Shown here in pieces: positions 26,298 through 34,863 of a DNA stretch of 64,000 bases (within the stretch, counting starts at the first letter, position 1; every line of letters starts with the position of its first letter). The translations under genes and the position numbers were made by a program. Under the pieces are notes generated by a model. It did not search any database. It was not told the origin of the DNA and saw nothing but the letters and a program-made list of their open reading frames with translations. The stretch is from an uncultured Duncaniella sp. (GTDB taxonomy: Bacteria > Bacteroidota > Bacteroidia > Bacteroidales > Muribaculaceae): the NCBI GenBank assembly GCA_958352885.1, contig CATWQI010000001.1, forward strand, positions 186,001 through 250,000, written 5' to 3'.

Positions 26298-27005
26298 ATG
26301 GAAGAACGTTTGCGCATACTGCTATGCGAAGATGACGAGAACCTCGGCATGCTTCTCAGGGAATACCTGCAGGCCAAGGGGTTTAATGCCGACCTCTTCG
26401 CCGACGGAGAAAGTGGCTACAAAGCCTTCCTCAAAGGCAAATATGACCTTTGCGTCCTTGACGTGATGATGCCCAAAAAGGATGGTTTCGCACTCGCTCA
26501 GGAAATACGTACCGTTAACTCTGAAGTTCCCATCATCTTCCTTACCGCCAAGTCTCTCAAGGAGGATATCCTCGAAGGATTTAAAATCGGAGCGGACGAC
26601 TATATCACCAAGCCTTTCTCAATGGAGGAGCTCGTTTTCCGCATTGAGGCCATACTTCGCCGTGTAAAAGGCAAGAAGGGCAAGGAAATCACAATGTACA
26701 AGATTGGCAAGTTTACCTTTGACACTCAGAAACAGGTACTTCTGATTGACGACAAGGTTACCAAGCTTACAACAAAAGAATCAGAGCTTCTAAGTCTACT
26801 TTGCGCCCATGTCAACGAGATTCTTGAGCGTAATTTCGCACTCAAGACCATCTGGATTGACGACAACTACTTTAACGCCCGCTCAATGGACGTCTACATC
26901 ACCAAACTGCGCAAGCACCTTAAGGATGATCCGTCAATTGAAATCATCAACATCCACGGAAAGGGTTACAAGCTCATAGCACCCGAGCTCGAATCAGCAA
27001 GCTGA
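26298..27005 (+). CDS. rprY: OmpR-family response regulator, RprY-like
   Basis: 235 residues. Receiver domain with acidic pocket (LCEDDEN), phospho-acceptor Asp55 (LDVMMPKKDGF), Thr (IFLTAK) and Lys (DDYITKPF). The C-terminal winged-helix DNA-binding domain is about residues 135-230 (LTTKESELLSLLCAHVNE; SMDVYITKLRKHL; IINIHGKGYKL). The sequence closely recalls Bacteroides RprY as I remember it. It is co-transcribed with the kinase and followed by a terminator. Confidence 0.9.
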   Translation: MEERLRILLCEDDENLGMLLREYLQAKGFNADLFADGESGYKAFLKGKYDLCVLDVMMPKKDGFALAQEIRTVNSEVPIIFLTAKSLKEDILEGFKIGADDYITKPFSMEELVFRIEAILRRVKGKKGKEITMYKIGKFTFDTQKQVLLIDDKVTKLTTKESELLSLLCAHVNEILERNFALKTIWIDDNYFNARSMDVYITKLRKHLKDDPSIEIINIHGKGYKLIAPELESAS

Positions 27006-27049
27006 CAAGCATCGCATTCACCAAGTCACATCAAATAGTGGCAATATCA

Positions 27050-27090
27050 CTGCCGGTCCCGATGCCATGTCTCGGAACCGGCAGCTTTTT
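27050..27090 (+). terminator. Intrinsic terminator of rprXY
   Basis: CTGCCGGTCCCGA (27050-27062) pairs with TCGGAACCGGCAG (27072-27084), one mismatch, 9-nt loop, followed by CTTTTT. Confidence 0.8.
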
Positions 27091-27149
27091 ATGCGCCTCG
27101 ATGCAGTACCCTTATTTTCTATTCATAACACTTTCCATCCTATATCCCT

Positions 27150-28166
27150 ATGTACACACGACGATTACCGGCACTTCTGTTCTCGCTCATCATATATCTA
27201 TTAGCCACAGCTCATACCGGACTATGGCAACCGGACATACTCGGAGACGGCTACGAGATGCGACATGTAAGTCAGCCGGACGACTATTCAGGCAAAGTAA
27301 TATCTACTGTAATACGCAAGCTTGCCCCGGACTCGTCAAGCACAGGCAAAGGCATCCTTTATGTACATGGATTCAACGACTACTTCTTTCAGAAGGAAAT
27401 GGGAGATGAATTTGTGGAGCACGGTTACGATTTCTATGCTGTGGATTTAAGAAAATACGGGCGTTCGATACTTCCGGGACAGAAGATGTTCGAACTGCGT
27501 GATATAAGCGAGTACTACGCAGACATAGACTCCGCCAGAGTGATAATGGAGAAAGCCGGACTCAACGAAATAATAATTGTCGGACACTCCACCGGAGGGC
27601 TTACCGTAAGCTGCTATATGAACGAGCGCAGTCCTAAGACCGTTAAAGGGCTGCTTCTCAACAGTCCGTTTCTTGACTGGAATCTCGGGAAACTCGAACA
27701 TCTGATTTGGGCAGTACGTGCAATAGGCAAAATATTCCCAGATATCCCTATATCGCAAGGGAAATCCACCGCATATGCCGAAAGCCTGCTTAAACAGTAC
27801 CACGGCGAATGGGACTATAATACCAAATGGAAATTAACCCAATCTCCCGACGTGACAGCCGGATGGGTCCGCGCCATTTCGAATGCACAGAATAGTCTGC
27901 GCAGCGGCAATGCTGACATACGCATCCCGATACTCCTAATGTACTCTTCAAATAGCGTATACGGGGACAATTGGAGCGAGAAGTTCAACCACGGAGACGG
28001 AGTGCTTGATGTTACGGACATCAAGCAGTTCGGCAGGGAACTCGGACCCGATGTGACCTGCGTGAAAGTGACAGGCGGACTGCATGACCTCGTGCTCTCA
28101 AGCCCCGAGGTCAGAGTACCGCTTTACCGCTACATATTCAGCTGGCTCTCAAGAAAGCATTTATGA
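27150..28166 (+). CDS. Exported alpha/beta-hydrolase (serine aminopeptidase S33 / lysophospholipase-like)
   Basis: 338 residues. The hydrophobic N-terminus (LPALLFSLIIYLLATAHTG) is a signal peptide or anchor. Oxyanion region ILYVHGFNDYF, nucleophile elbow IIIVGHSTGGLTVS with Ser147, and a late His in TGGLHDLVLSS near the C-terminus; an Asp should lie in the DIRIPILLMYSSNS strand region. It resembles monoacylglycerol-lipase/S33-type hydrolases. The substrate is unknown. The gene stands alone: a terminator precedes it and a convergent nuclease gene lies 7 bp beyond its stop. Confidence 0.82.
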   Translation: MYTRRLPALLFSLIIYLLATAHTGLWQPDILGDGYEMRHVSQPDDYSGKVISTVIRKLAPDSSSTGKGILYVHGFNDYFFQKEMGDEFVEHGYDFYAVDLRKYGRSILPGQKMFELRDISEYYADIDSARVIMEKAGLNEIIIVGHSTGGLTVSCYMNERSPKTVKGLLLNSPFLDWNLGKLEHLIWAVRAIGKIFPDIPISQGKSTAYAESLLKQYHGEWDYNTKWKLTQSPDVTAGWVRAISNAQNSLRSGNADIRIPILLMYSSNSVYGDNWSEKFNHGDGVLDVTDIKQFGRELGPDVTCVKVTGGLHDLVLSSPEVRVPLYRYIFSWLSRKHL

Positions 28167-28173
28167 GAGCATC

Positions 28174-29040
28174 CTATTTACGCCCTCTCAAGGCTTCGTC
28201 AATCACTGGTGAGGGATTAGCCGCACGATAATCATCATCAAATATAAGATTCAGTATATGAGCCAGACGCAGACCTCCGTTAAGGAACTGAGTCTCTACC
28301 ACCGGAGTCCAGTCAGCCACTCCATCATACGAGATATCAGGATTAGCCGCAAAGTACTTATACACGTCATTGCACACAATGATAGTCTGTTTTGCCCAGT
28401 CATCAATCGAGCCGCTTACTATCTCAATCTGTTCAGCCTGAGGCACACGGTCAATCTGCTGTTGCCACTCCGTATAGCTCCATTTGTGGGCTGACTCAGG
28501 TATTGACGAATCCCACACGGAGTGAAGATTGGTGTCACGTCCGAAATATTTGACTTTTGTACGGTTGCCACCGAGGTCAGTGGCATGTCCCATATGAAGA
28601 GGCTGATGCAGGTCTCCGACCACATGTACAAGTATCTTCATGGCAAGCTGCGAATCCTCCAACGAAGCTTCGCCGTGTGTGAGAGTCTCTATCTGAGCTT
28701 TGATAGCTGTCACCGCATCACCTGCCGGATTGGCATACGACTCCTCGTAACGTTCGCCCTCATCCACATTTTTGTAATGCCAGGTCTTTGTGTAGGCATA
28801 TGGCTCTGTGTGGCTCGCATTGTCAAGCCAGTTCGCCCAGTATACCATCGACTTGCCCTCGAGCAAAGAATCGACAGCACATGCCGTAACCGGAGTAAGA
28901 TGATTCTCAGCTATGTAAGCTGTCACATCATGACCTTTCTGCCCCCATGCAAAAGCTGACAGGACACTCCCGAACATAAATACAGACATTAGTGACCTGC
29001 GGAAAGAATATATCCGTGCCATTGTTGAATTCTGTGTCAT
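28174..29040 (-). CDS. Secreted S1/P1-type zinc nuclease
   Basis: 288 residues. The signal peptide ends FGSVLSAFA, giving a mature N-terminus WGQKGH, which fits the family: the N-terminal Trp itself binds zinc. Other zinc-ligand motifs are HVVGDLHQPLHMG, DLGGN and LHSVWD. The family degrades single-stranded DNA and RNA, often giving 5'-nucleotides. It would act in the periplasm or outside, perhaps in nucleotide scavenging. Two ATGs are possible (MTQNSTM and residue 7); the second gives a more normal signal peptide. Confidence 0.93.
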   Translation of the reverse strand: MTQNSTMARIYSFRRSLMSVFMFGSVLSAFAWGQKGHDVTAYIAENHLTPVTACAVDSLLEGKSMVYWANWLDNASHTEPYAYTKTWHYKNVDEGERYEESYANPAGDAVTAIKAQIETLTHGEASLEDSQLAMKILVHVVGDLHQPLHMGHATDLGGNRTKVKYFGRDTNLHSVWDSSIPESAHKWSYTEWQQQIDRVPQAEQIEIVSGSIDDWAKQTIIVCNDVYKYFAANPDISYDGVADWTPVVETQFLNGGLRLAHILNLIFDDDYRAANPSPVIDEALRGRK

Positions 29041-29074
29041 TGCTAATAGATTTCAAGTTAAATTTTTTGCCTTG

Positions 29075-29082
29075 CAAAGCTA
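29075..29082 (-). promoter_or_regulatory. -7 box of the S1/P1 nuclease
   Basis: TAGCTTTG on the minus strand, 34 nt before the longer ATG; -33 element only at non-ideal spacing. Confidence 0.45.
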
Positions 29083-29117
29083 CAAAAATAGAGTAAACAA
29101 ATCAAGACTTCCACAAG

Positions 29118-29149
29118 TTTGTTTAAAACGTCTGTAATAACTATCTTTG
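29118..29149 (+). promoter_or_regulatory. Promoter of the KAP NTPase gene
   Basis: TTTG (29118-29121), 20 bp, TATCTTTG (29142-29149): strong match, leader of about 49 nt. Confidence 0.65.
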
Positions 29150-29203
29150 CAAAATATAAATGCCAATAAGAATTGACCATACCGGTCAACCGCTACTTTT
29201 GCT

Positions 29204-31162
29204 ATGGAACCTGGGAAAAAGACATCAATATCAGATATACCCCTCTGCGATGTGACTAACGATTTCGGGACCGAACGTTATGTCAACGGGCTCGTTAAGT
29301 TCATACAGAATTCATCCGCACCCATAACTATCGCCTTACAAGGTGAATGGGGGAGCGGAAAGACATCTCTGATGAACAAGCTCGAATATGCCTTGTGCGG
29401 TACTACCGGGGAGTTTGAAGGTATCACCATAAACACATGGGAATACTCAATGCTTTCATCTCCTGAAGTAACCGTAATAAAGATATTACGCAAACTCATA
29501 GCCGCCCTCACTCATCCGACACTTAAGGAAAAGGCGGCAAAGTACTTCGGTGCACTCCGGGCTCCGGTCAAGGCTGTTCTTGGAGCTGCCACCCACGGAA
29601 TATCAAACGGTGTAGGGGTCGGTGATGTTGTGGACGACTGGTTCGATCGGATAAGCAACCAGCCCTCAGACCTCGAACAACTTAAGCAGGTATTGGAGGA
29701 CAGCATAATCAAAACCCTCTCCCAGCCGAACGTCAGAAAAAAAGGAGTGATAGTGTTCATCGACGACCTTGACCGTCTGAATCCGCCTGTAGCGGTAGAA
29801 ATACTGGAACTTCTGAAAAACATATTCTCCCTGAAGAATTGCATCTTCATACTCGCCATTGACTACGAAGTGGTGGTAAAAGGGCTCGAACCGAAATTCG
29901 GGAAACTCACTGAAAGGAACGAACGGGAATTCAGGTCATTCTTCGACAAGATAATACAGGTCCCATTCTCACTCCCGGTGAGTAACTATCGTCCTATGGA
30001 CTTTGTCCTTGCATCACTTGCGGACATTGGTTACATCTCAAGCACAGACGCATCACGGGAAAACGCCATACTGGTAGAATCGCTCACCACGATAGTGGAA
30101 AGTTCGGTCGGAAAGAACCCACGCTCCATAAAACGCCTAATCAACACACTATCCCTCCTCGATTGCATTGCACAATGCGGCAACGAAGACGATCAATTTT
30201 CAAAATCTCCTCAGGCTAAGATAGTAAATTTTGCCGTAGTGGCTATTCAGGTATGCTATCCGAAAATATACCGAATGCTTGCCTATCAGCCTGATTTCTT
30301 TAAATGGGACGCAGATATGGCATCACGCATGAATATCCGGATTCCGGAGACTGTCAGCAACGATGATGACGACGATAGCGCAGATGAATATGAGGTGATT
30401 CTTGATGCCGTATGTGAGACAGATCCATATCTGTCGCAACGCAGACGCGACATAAACAAATTGTTTAAACTCGTACAACAAACTCTCGCCTTAACCGAAT
30501 CTCACGGCGATTCCGGTCTCGACTTCGGTGAACAGATGCGCAAAATCACTGATAAGTCATCCGTGACCGGTATAAACACTGACCTCGGGACCATCGAATT
30601 CAACTCTGCTGAATTTGTCAAAAAACTTCAAAGCAATGTTATGAAACGAGTTGAAGCACTGCGGCCCGACATCAAAAAATGGGATTTCCGTAAGGTATTC
30701 AAATTCAATGGCGGTATCAAATTCAGGAAAAACAGCAAACTCTGGCGGGAAACTGTGGTCAAGTTCGAGACCGGACAGGAAAACAATGTTACCAGATGCG
30801 ACATAGTGCTCGACCTTTCGCTGAACAAACCGGAACGCATGCGCGGTCTTACGGACGAAGAGATATTCAGTGACGAGAAATTCGGCTCATTGCTCTCCAG
30901 GCTGGACGAGACTATAGGTTCCGCTATGAAACACTGGTTTGTAAAAGGTCCCCATGTCGACGACGCAACATTCGACAATTACTCCGAATACTTAAGATTT
31001 CTCTATGACCACGACTGGGCTGACGGTAAATTGTCTGTAGACGCTAAATATAACATTTCTTTTGACCGCGCCTCAAAATTCGAGCAGCCGGAAGTAATAG
31101 ACCTTATAGCCGAGCTCGTGATAGCCAATTACGACTTTCAGACAGCCGCAGGTGATTTGTAG
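29204..31162 (+). CDS. KAP-family P-loop NTPase
   Basis: 652 residues. Walker A is LQGEWGSGKTSLMN (residues 46-59) and Walker B is VIVFIDDLDRLNPP (about 182-195), the pairing that defines the KAP family of STAND-like NTPases. A hallmark C-terminal to Walker B is FILAIDYEVVVKGLEPKFG. Many KAP proteins have membrane helices inserted in the NTPase domain; the equivalent region here (LRAPVKAVLGAATHGISNGV) is only weakly hydrophobic. The C-terminal 250 residues have an acidic run (SNDDDDDSADEYE) and no domain I recognise. KAP NTPases include phage-exclusion proteins, and some occur in defence systems. Here the gene stands alone with its own promoter, so a role is not established. Confidence 0.83.
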   Translation: MEPGKKTSISDIPLCDVTNDFGTERYVNGLVKFIQNSSAPITIALQGEWGSGKTSLMNKLEYALCGTTGEFEGITINTWEYSMLSSPEVTVIKILRKLIAALTHPTLKEKAAKYFGALRAPVKAVLGAATHGISNGVGVGDVVDDWFDRISNQPSDLEQLKQVLEDSIIKTLSQPNVRKKGVIVFIDDLDRLNPPVAVEILELLKNIFSLKNCIFILAIDYEVVVKGLEPKFGKLTERNEREFRSFFDKIIQVPFSLPVSNYRPMDFVLASLADIGYISSTDASRENAILVESLTTIVESSVGKNPRSIKRLINTLSLLDCIAQCGNEDDQFSKSPQAKIVNFAVVAIQVCYPKIYRMLAYQPDFFKWDADMASRMNIRIPETVSNDDDDDSADEYEVILDAVCETDPYLSQRRRDINKLFKLVQQTLALTESHGDSGLDFGEQMRKITDKSSVTGINTDLGTIEFNSAEFVKKLQSNVMKRVEALRPDIKKWDFRKVFKFNGGIKFRKNSKLWRETVVKFETGQENNVTRCDIVLDLSLNKPERMRGLTDEEIFSDEKFGSLLSRLDETIGSAMKHWFVKGPHVDDATFDNYSEYLRFLYDHDWADGKLSVDAKYNISFDRASKFEQPEVIDLIAELVIANYDFQTAAGDL

Positions 31163-31281
31163 ACGTTGGTTCTCAGTCTTGAATTCTAATTGATTTATAA
31201 GATTTAAGAGGTTCTAAGAAACTTTAGCCCTCAGTTTGAGGTTATAGATTCAAGAAATTTATCCGGCTAATTTTCAAGCTT

Positions 31282-32202
31282 ATGAAAACCAAGTTTCTTA
31301 GAACTATCGTTGCGGTTGCCTGCATGGCAGCTGCATGCCTTCCGGCAATGGCACAGTTTGATTTCATGCGCGCCATAAGCGCCATATCCAAAGTGACACA
31401 AGCCGCTACAATATCCGATGAGCAGGTAGCCGCCTATGTAAGCGAGTATGTCACATATATGGACAATAAAAACGATGTGGCATCACCCACCGACCCATAC
31501 ACTGTAAGGTTGAACCGTCTTACGCAAGGGCTGACTGACGTGGAAGGCATACCACTGAATTTCAAAGTCTACAAAACCAACGATGTCAACGCCTTTGCCT
31601 GCGCCGACGGTAGCGTGAGAGTATTCTCTTCACTGATGGATATAATGAGCGATGACGAGCTCCTTGGCGTAATAGGGCATGAAATCGGCCATGTGGCTCA
31701 TCACGATTCCAAGAAAGGATTCAAACAAGCACTCCTCTCTTCGGCATTACGTGACGGACTGTCATCCGGCGGCGGTGCGATTGCCGCTCTGACCCAGTCA
31801 CAACTCGGAGACCTCGGAGAAGCACTGGCAAGCGCCAACTACTCTCAAAAACAAGAAAATGATGCAGATGACTACGGATACGAATTCCTGAAAAGCCACG
31901 GTAAAAATCCAATGGCAATGGCCCTCTCATTCAAAAAACTGAAGGCCATCGAAGCCTCCTCAGGCAGCAACGGGAATGAGCCCATCAATCAGCTTTTCTC
32001 CTCCCACCCTGACCTGGACGACCGAATAGCACGAATGGAAAAACGCGCTGCCAAAGATGGATATACAACCTACACCTCTCCTGCCACGCCACAGAAATCC
32101 ACGGACAATAAACCCGGAGCTCCTTCCGGCAACAGACAGACCCCGACTACCCGAAACCATGCCCCTTCAAATAGCGTAACAAGTCCTGAATGGACTTTTT
32201 GA
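31282..32202 (+). CDS. Secreted M48-family metalloprotease, paralog A
   Basis: 306 residues. Sec signal (MKTKFLRTIVAVACMAAACLPAMAQ); zinc motif HEIGH at residues 133-137 (GVIGHEIGHVAHHDSKKG) and a downstream glutamate ligand in QENDADDYGYEF near residue 192. There are no TM helices after the signal, unlike HtpX. It is closest to the periplasmic Ste24p/LoiP-type M48 peptidases. The last 45 residues are Pro/Thr/Asn-rich and absent from the paralog at 33901. It lies 119 bp after the KAP gene with no terminator seen, so read-through is possible. Confidence 0.88.
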   Translation: MKTKFLRTIVAVACMAAACLPAMAQFDFMRAISAISKVTQAATISDEQVAAYVSEYVTYMDNKNDVASPTDPYTVRLNRLTQGLTDVEGIPLNFKVYKTNDVNAFACADGSVRVFSSLMDIMSDDELLGVIGHEIGHVAHHDSKKGFKQALLSSALRDGLSSGGGAIAALTQSQLGDLGEALASANYSQKQENDADDYGYEFLKSHGKNPMAMALSFKKLKAIEASSGSNGNEPINQLFSSHPDLDDRIARMEKRAAKDGYTTYTSPATPQKSTDNKPGAPSGNRQTPTTRNHAPSNSVTSPEWTF

Positions 32203-32226
32203 TTCCGATTTTTATTGTTAACTTTG
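32198..32226 (+). promoter_or_regulatory. Promoter of purU, overlapping the end of the M48 gene
   Basis: TTTG (32198-32201) lies in the last codons of the protease gene, followed at 17 bp by TAACTTTG (32219-32226); leader of about 30 nt. Confidence 0.55.
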
Positions 32227-32260
32227 CGGGCATCATTACATAAATGTCTAATTATTATAG

Positions 32261-33145
32261 ATGTCTGATTATAACGTGGAAAAGAAAGCAAAGAAAACCG
32301 CAATACTTCGCATGCACTGCCCCGACCAGCCGGGCATAATCGCTGTAATAACCGAATTCATAACTACAAATCAAGGTAATATCATATACCTTGACCAGTA
32401 CGTCGACAGAGTAAACGGCATCTTTTACATGCGTGTCGAATGGGATTTGGAGCGATTTGTAATACCTGCAGAGAAAATTGACGACTACTTCAACACTCTA
32501 TATGGCAAACGATATGAGCTGACTTACAGACTGAGTTTCTCAAGCCGTCGGCAGCATATGGCAATATTCGTAAGCAAAATGTCGCACTGCCTGTATGATA
32601 TGCTCGCACGCCACATGGCGGGAGAATGGGATGTAGACATACCGGTAATCATAAGCAATCATCCTGACCTGGCAATTGCAGGCAAGCAATTCAACATCCC
32701 GTTTGAAGTAGTGCCTGTGACACGCGACAATAAGGAGGAGATGGAGAAGCGTGAATTTGAGATTCTTGACCGATATGGAGTGGACTTCATCGTTCTTGCT
32801 CGGTACATGCAAGTGCTCTCGGAGGATTTCATAAACCGCTACCCCAACCGTATCATCAATATACATCACTCCTTTCTTCCTGCCTTTGTTGGTGCCAAAC
32901 CTTACCATCAGGCACATGAACGCGGAGTAAAACTAATCGGTGCCACGAGCCATTATGTAACCACCGAACTCGATGCCGGTCCCATCATAGAGCAGGATGT
33001 AGTGCGTATCACCCACAAGGACACCATTGAGGAACTTGTAAAGAAAGGCCGAGACCTGGAAAAAATAGTGCTGTCACGTGCCGTGGAGAAGCATATCCAA
33101 CGTAAAATCCTCACTTATAATAACAAAACAGTGGTGTTCAGCTGA
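32261..33145 (+). CDS. purU: Formyltetrahydrofolate deformylase
   Basis: 294 residues. Hydrolyses 10-formyl-THF to THF and formate, balancing one-carbon pools and supplying formate for formate-dependent purine synthesis. N-terminal ACT domain (LRMHCPDQPGIIAVITEF), then the formyltransferase-like catalytic domain with IINIHHSFLPAFVGAKPY (catalytic Asn and His) and TTELDAGPIIEQD (catalytic Asp). Length is typical. It has its own promoter and is framed by two paralogous proteases with which it shows no obvious functional link. Confidence 0.96.
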   Translation: MSDYNVEKKAKKTAILRMHCPDQPGIIAVITEFITTNQGNIIYLDQYVDRVNGIFYMRVEWDLERFVIPAEKIDDYFNTLYGKRYELTYRLSFSSRRQHMAIFVSKMSHCLYDMLARHMAGEWDVDIPVIISNHPDLAIAGKQFNIPFEVVPVTRDNKEEMEKREFEILDRYGVDFIVLARYMQVLSEDFINRYPNRIINIHHSFLPAFVGAKPYHQAHERGVKLIGATSHYVTTELDAGPIIEQDVVRITHKDTIEELVKKGRDLEKIVLSRAVEKHIQRKILTYNNKTVVFS

Positions 33146-33222
33146 TCATCCTGACACACGTATAAGAGCCCGTTTAATAATAAATCCTTAAGGGAACAGA
33201 CTCCTGCGATGACCATATACCG

Positions 33223-33771
33223 TTACTTCTTGATGACACGTATTCCAAGCAGTCCGTCCTGTACATGCAGTATGCGGTGCCCACCTACCTTAACATTCCT
33301 GTAAGAGCTGAACGGCACCTCCACCGCCTTTTCCCTGCCATCGCTGAACTTCAGCAGCAGATGGTAGGAATAATATTCACCGTCAGCCACACGGCGGTTA
33401 CGCCCGACACGGCGGTAACGGGTGTGTGCCTGGCGGTACTTATTCACCACCTCAGTATTTTCAGTCACATCCGAAGCCTCATCCGCACCCCAATAATTGA
33501 TGCACAGGAAAGCAGAATAGGTAATCGAACCGACCACGAAAACGTGGCATATCAAATTGACAATCCAGTTCTTCACATCAGTCAGACGTCGCCACTTTCG
33601 GCACAGCATCGGAGCCGTCCCCAACGAAACCATGGCTGCCGGGAGCACCGGAATCCACCAAGTTGTGAGCGAATTAGAGTATATCGCAAGCCCGAGTGCG
33701 AGAAGCATGAATGATACAAAAAGTATTCCTACGAGAATAGCTGTGCTCCATTTTGAACCCTGTCTAATCAT
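33223..33771 (-). CDS. Small membrane protein of unknown function
   Basis: 182 residues. Three hydrophobic segments are visible: about 12-30, 35-52 and 72-92 (IVNLICHVFVVGSITYSAFL). A hydrophilic, Arg-rich C-terminal domain of about 80 residues follows (HTRYRRVGRNRRVADGEYYS ... FSDGREKAVEVPFSSYRNV), which may form a small beta domain. I do not recognise the family. It converges on purU and diverges from the second M48 gene. Confidence 0.7.
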   Translation of the reverse strand: MIRQGSKWSTAILVGILFVSFMLLALGLAIYSNSLTTWWIPVLPAAMVSLGTAPMLCRKWRRLTDVKNWIVNLICHVFVVGSITYSAFLCINYWGADEASDVTENTEVVNKYRQAHTRYRRVGRNRRVADGEYYSYHLLLKFSDGREKAVEVPFSSYRNVKVGGHRILHVQDGLLGIRVIKK

Positions 33772-33828
33772 GATATTTATTGAAAATTTAAAATGTCTGT
33801 TATAATCAGAATGTGCGAAAATCTACTG

Positions 33829-33836
33829 CAAAGGTA
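33829..33836 (-). promoter_or_regulatory. -7 box of the small membrane protein gene
   Basis: TACCTTTG on the minus strand, 57 nt before its ATG. It forms a divergent pair with the box at 33858-33865. Confidence 0.45.
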
Positions 33837-33857
33837 GGAAATTATAGCTATATGTTG

Positions 33858-33865
33858 TAATTTTG
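33858..33865 (+). promoter_or_regulatory. -7 box of the second M48 gene
   Basis: TAATTTTG, 35 nt before ATG 33901; no TTTG at -33. Confidence 0.45.
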
Positions 33866-33900
33866 CACCTGCATTTCTACAAAACCATATTTATCACAAA

Positions 33901-34704
33901 ATGAAAAACAATTTTCTGAAAATTTTAGTAGCTGTGGTATGCATATTTACCACCATGCCGGTTATGGCGCAGTTCAATCTCAAAAAAGCTGCCAACGCTG
34001 TAAAGAAAACCGCTCAGGCCGTGACCCTTACTGACGAACAGATGGCTGAATATGTAAAGGAGTACATCGACTGGATGGATGAACACAATCCTGTCACCGG
34101 TCCTGAAGACCCCTACACAATCCGCCTCAACAAACTTACAGAAGGTCTCACAGAAGTAGAGGGAATACCCTTGAATTTCAAGGTATACTATGTGATCGAT
34201 GTCAACGCCTTCGCCTGCGCCGACGGCAGCGTGCGTGTTTTCTCATCACTCATGGACATCATGACTGACGAAGAGCTCCTTGGCGTAATCGGTCATGAAA
34301 TCGGTCACGTGGCACACCACGACTCTAAGAAAGGATTCAAGCAGGCGCTCCTCACCTCAGCGCTTCGTGACGGCATAGCTTCAAGCAACAACACCGCCGC
34401 AGCTCTTACCGACTCTCAGCTCGGCGACCTCGGTGAAGCCCTTGCAGGTGCCACTTATTCACAGAAACAGGAAAAGGAAGCTGATGACTACGGTTATGAG
34501 TTCCTACAGAAAAACGGCAAGAATCCCTGGTCAATGGCTCTTTCATTCAAGAAACTCAAATCTCTTCAGGAAGAAGCAGGCGCAAAGAAAAGCAGCAAAA
34601 TAAACCAGCTTTTCTCCTCCCACCCCGACCTTGACGCCCGCATCAAGCGTATGGAAGAGCGCGCCACCAAGGAAGGCATCGAGAAACCTGAAAGCGCAAA
34701 ATAA
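33901..34704 (+). CDS. Secreted M48-family metalloprotease, paralog B
   Basis: 267 residues. Signal peptide ending VMAQ; HEIGH at residues 132-136; third ligand region QEKEADDYGYEF. Over its length it is very like the protein at 31282: shared blocks include VNAFACADGSVRVFSSLMDI and INQLFSSHPDL, and the DNA of the HEIGH region is also clearly similar. The two differ mainly in the C-terminal tail. The pair arose by duplication and flanks purU and a membrane-protein gene. Likely role: periplasmic turnover of misfolded envelope proteins (inference). Confidence 0.88.
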   Translation: MKNNFLKILVAVVCIFTTMPVMAQFNLKKAANAVKKTAQAVTLTDEQMAEYVKEYIDWMDEHNPVTGPEDPYTIRLNKLTEGLTEVEGIPLNFKVYYVIDVNAFACADGSVRVFSSLMDIMTDEELLGVIGHEIGHVAHHDSKKGFKQALLTSALRDGIASSNNTAAALTDSQLGDLGEALAGATYSQKQEKEADDYGYEFLQKNGKNPWSMALSFKKLKSLQEEAGAKKSSKINQLFSSHPDLDARIKRMEERATKEGIEKPESAK

Positions 34705-34770
34705 CAGCGGGAACTCCCGCAACATATCTTTCCCCATAACGAGAGATAATAAGGTTACTGATTAGAAGTT

Positions 34771-34804
34771 CGGAGCGTGAAGTCAACATTGACTTCACGC
34801 TCCG
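34771..34804. terminator. Terminator hairpin between convergent M48 and PagL-like genes
   Basis: Perfect 16-bp stem CGGAGCGTGAAGTCAA / TTGACTTCACGCTCCG with a 2-nt loop (34771-34804), followed by ATTTGCTT on the plus strand. It could serve both genes. Confidence 0.7.
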
Positions 34805-34863
34805 ATTTGCTTAATAATACTGTTTTGACATTCATGAATTGCCCCCTTGAGCCATATCAGCTC

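Noticed and set aside
27038..27409. 123-codon frame between rprY and the hydrolase
   Set aside because: It runs through the rprXY terminator and out of frame into the hydrolase; no protein signal.
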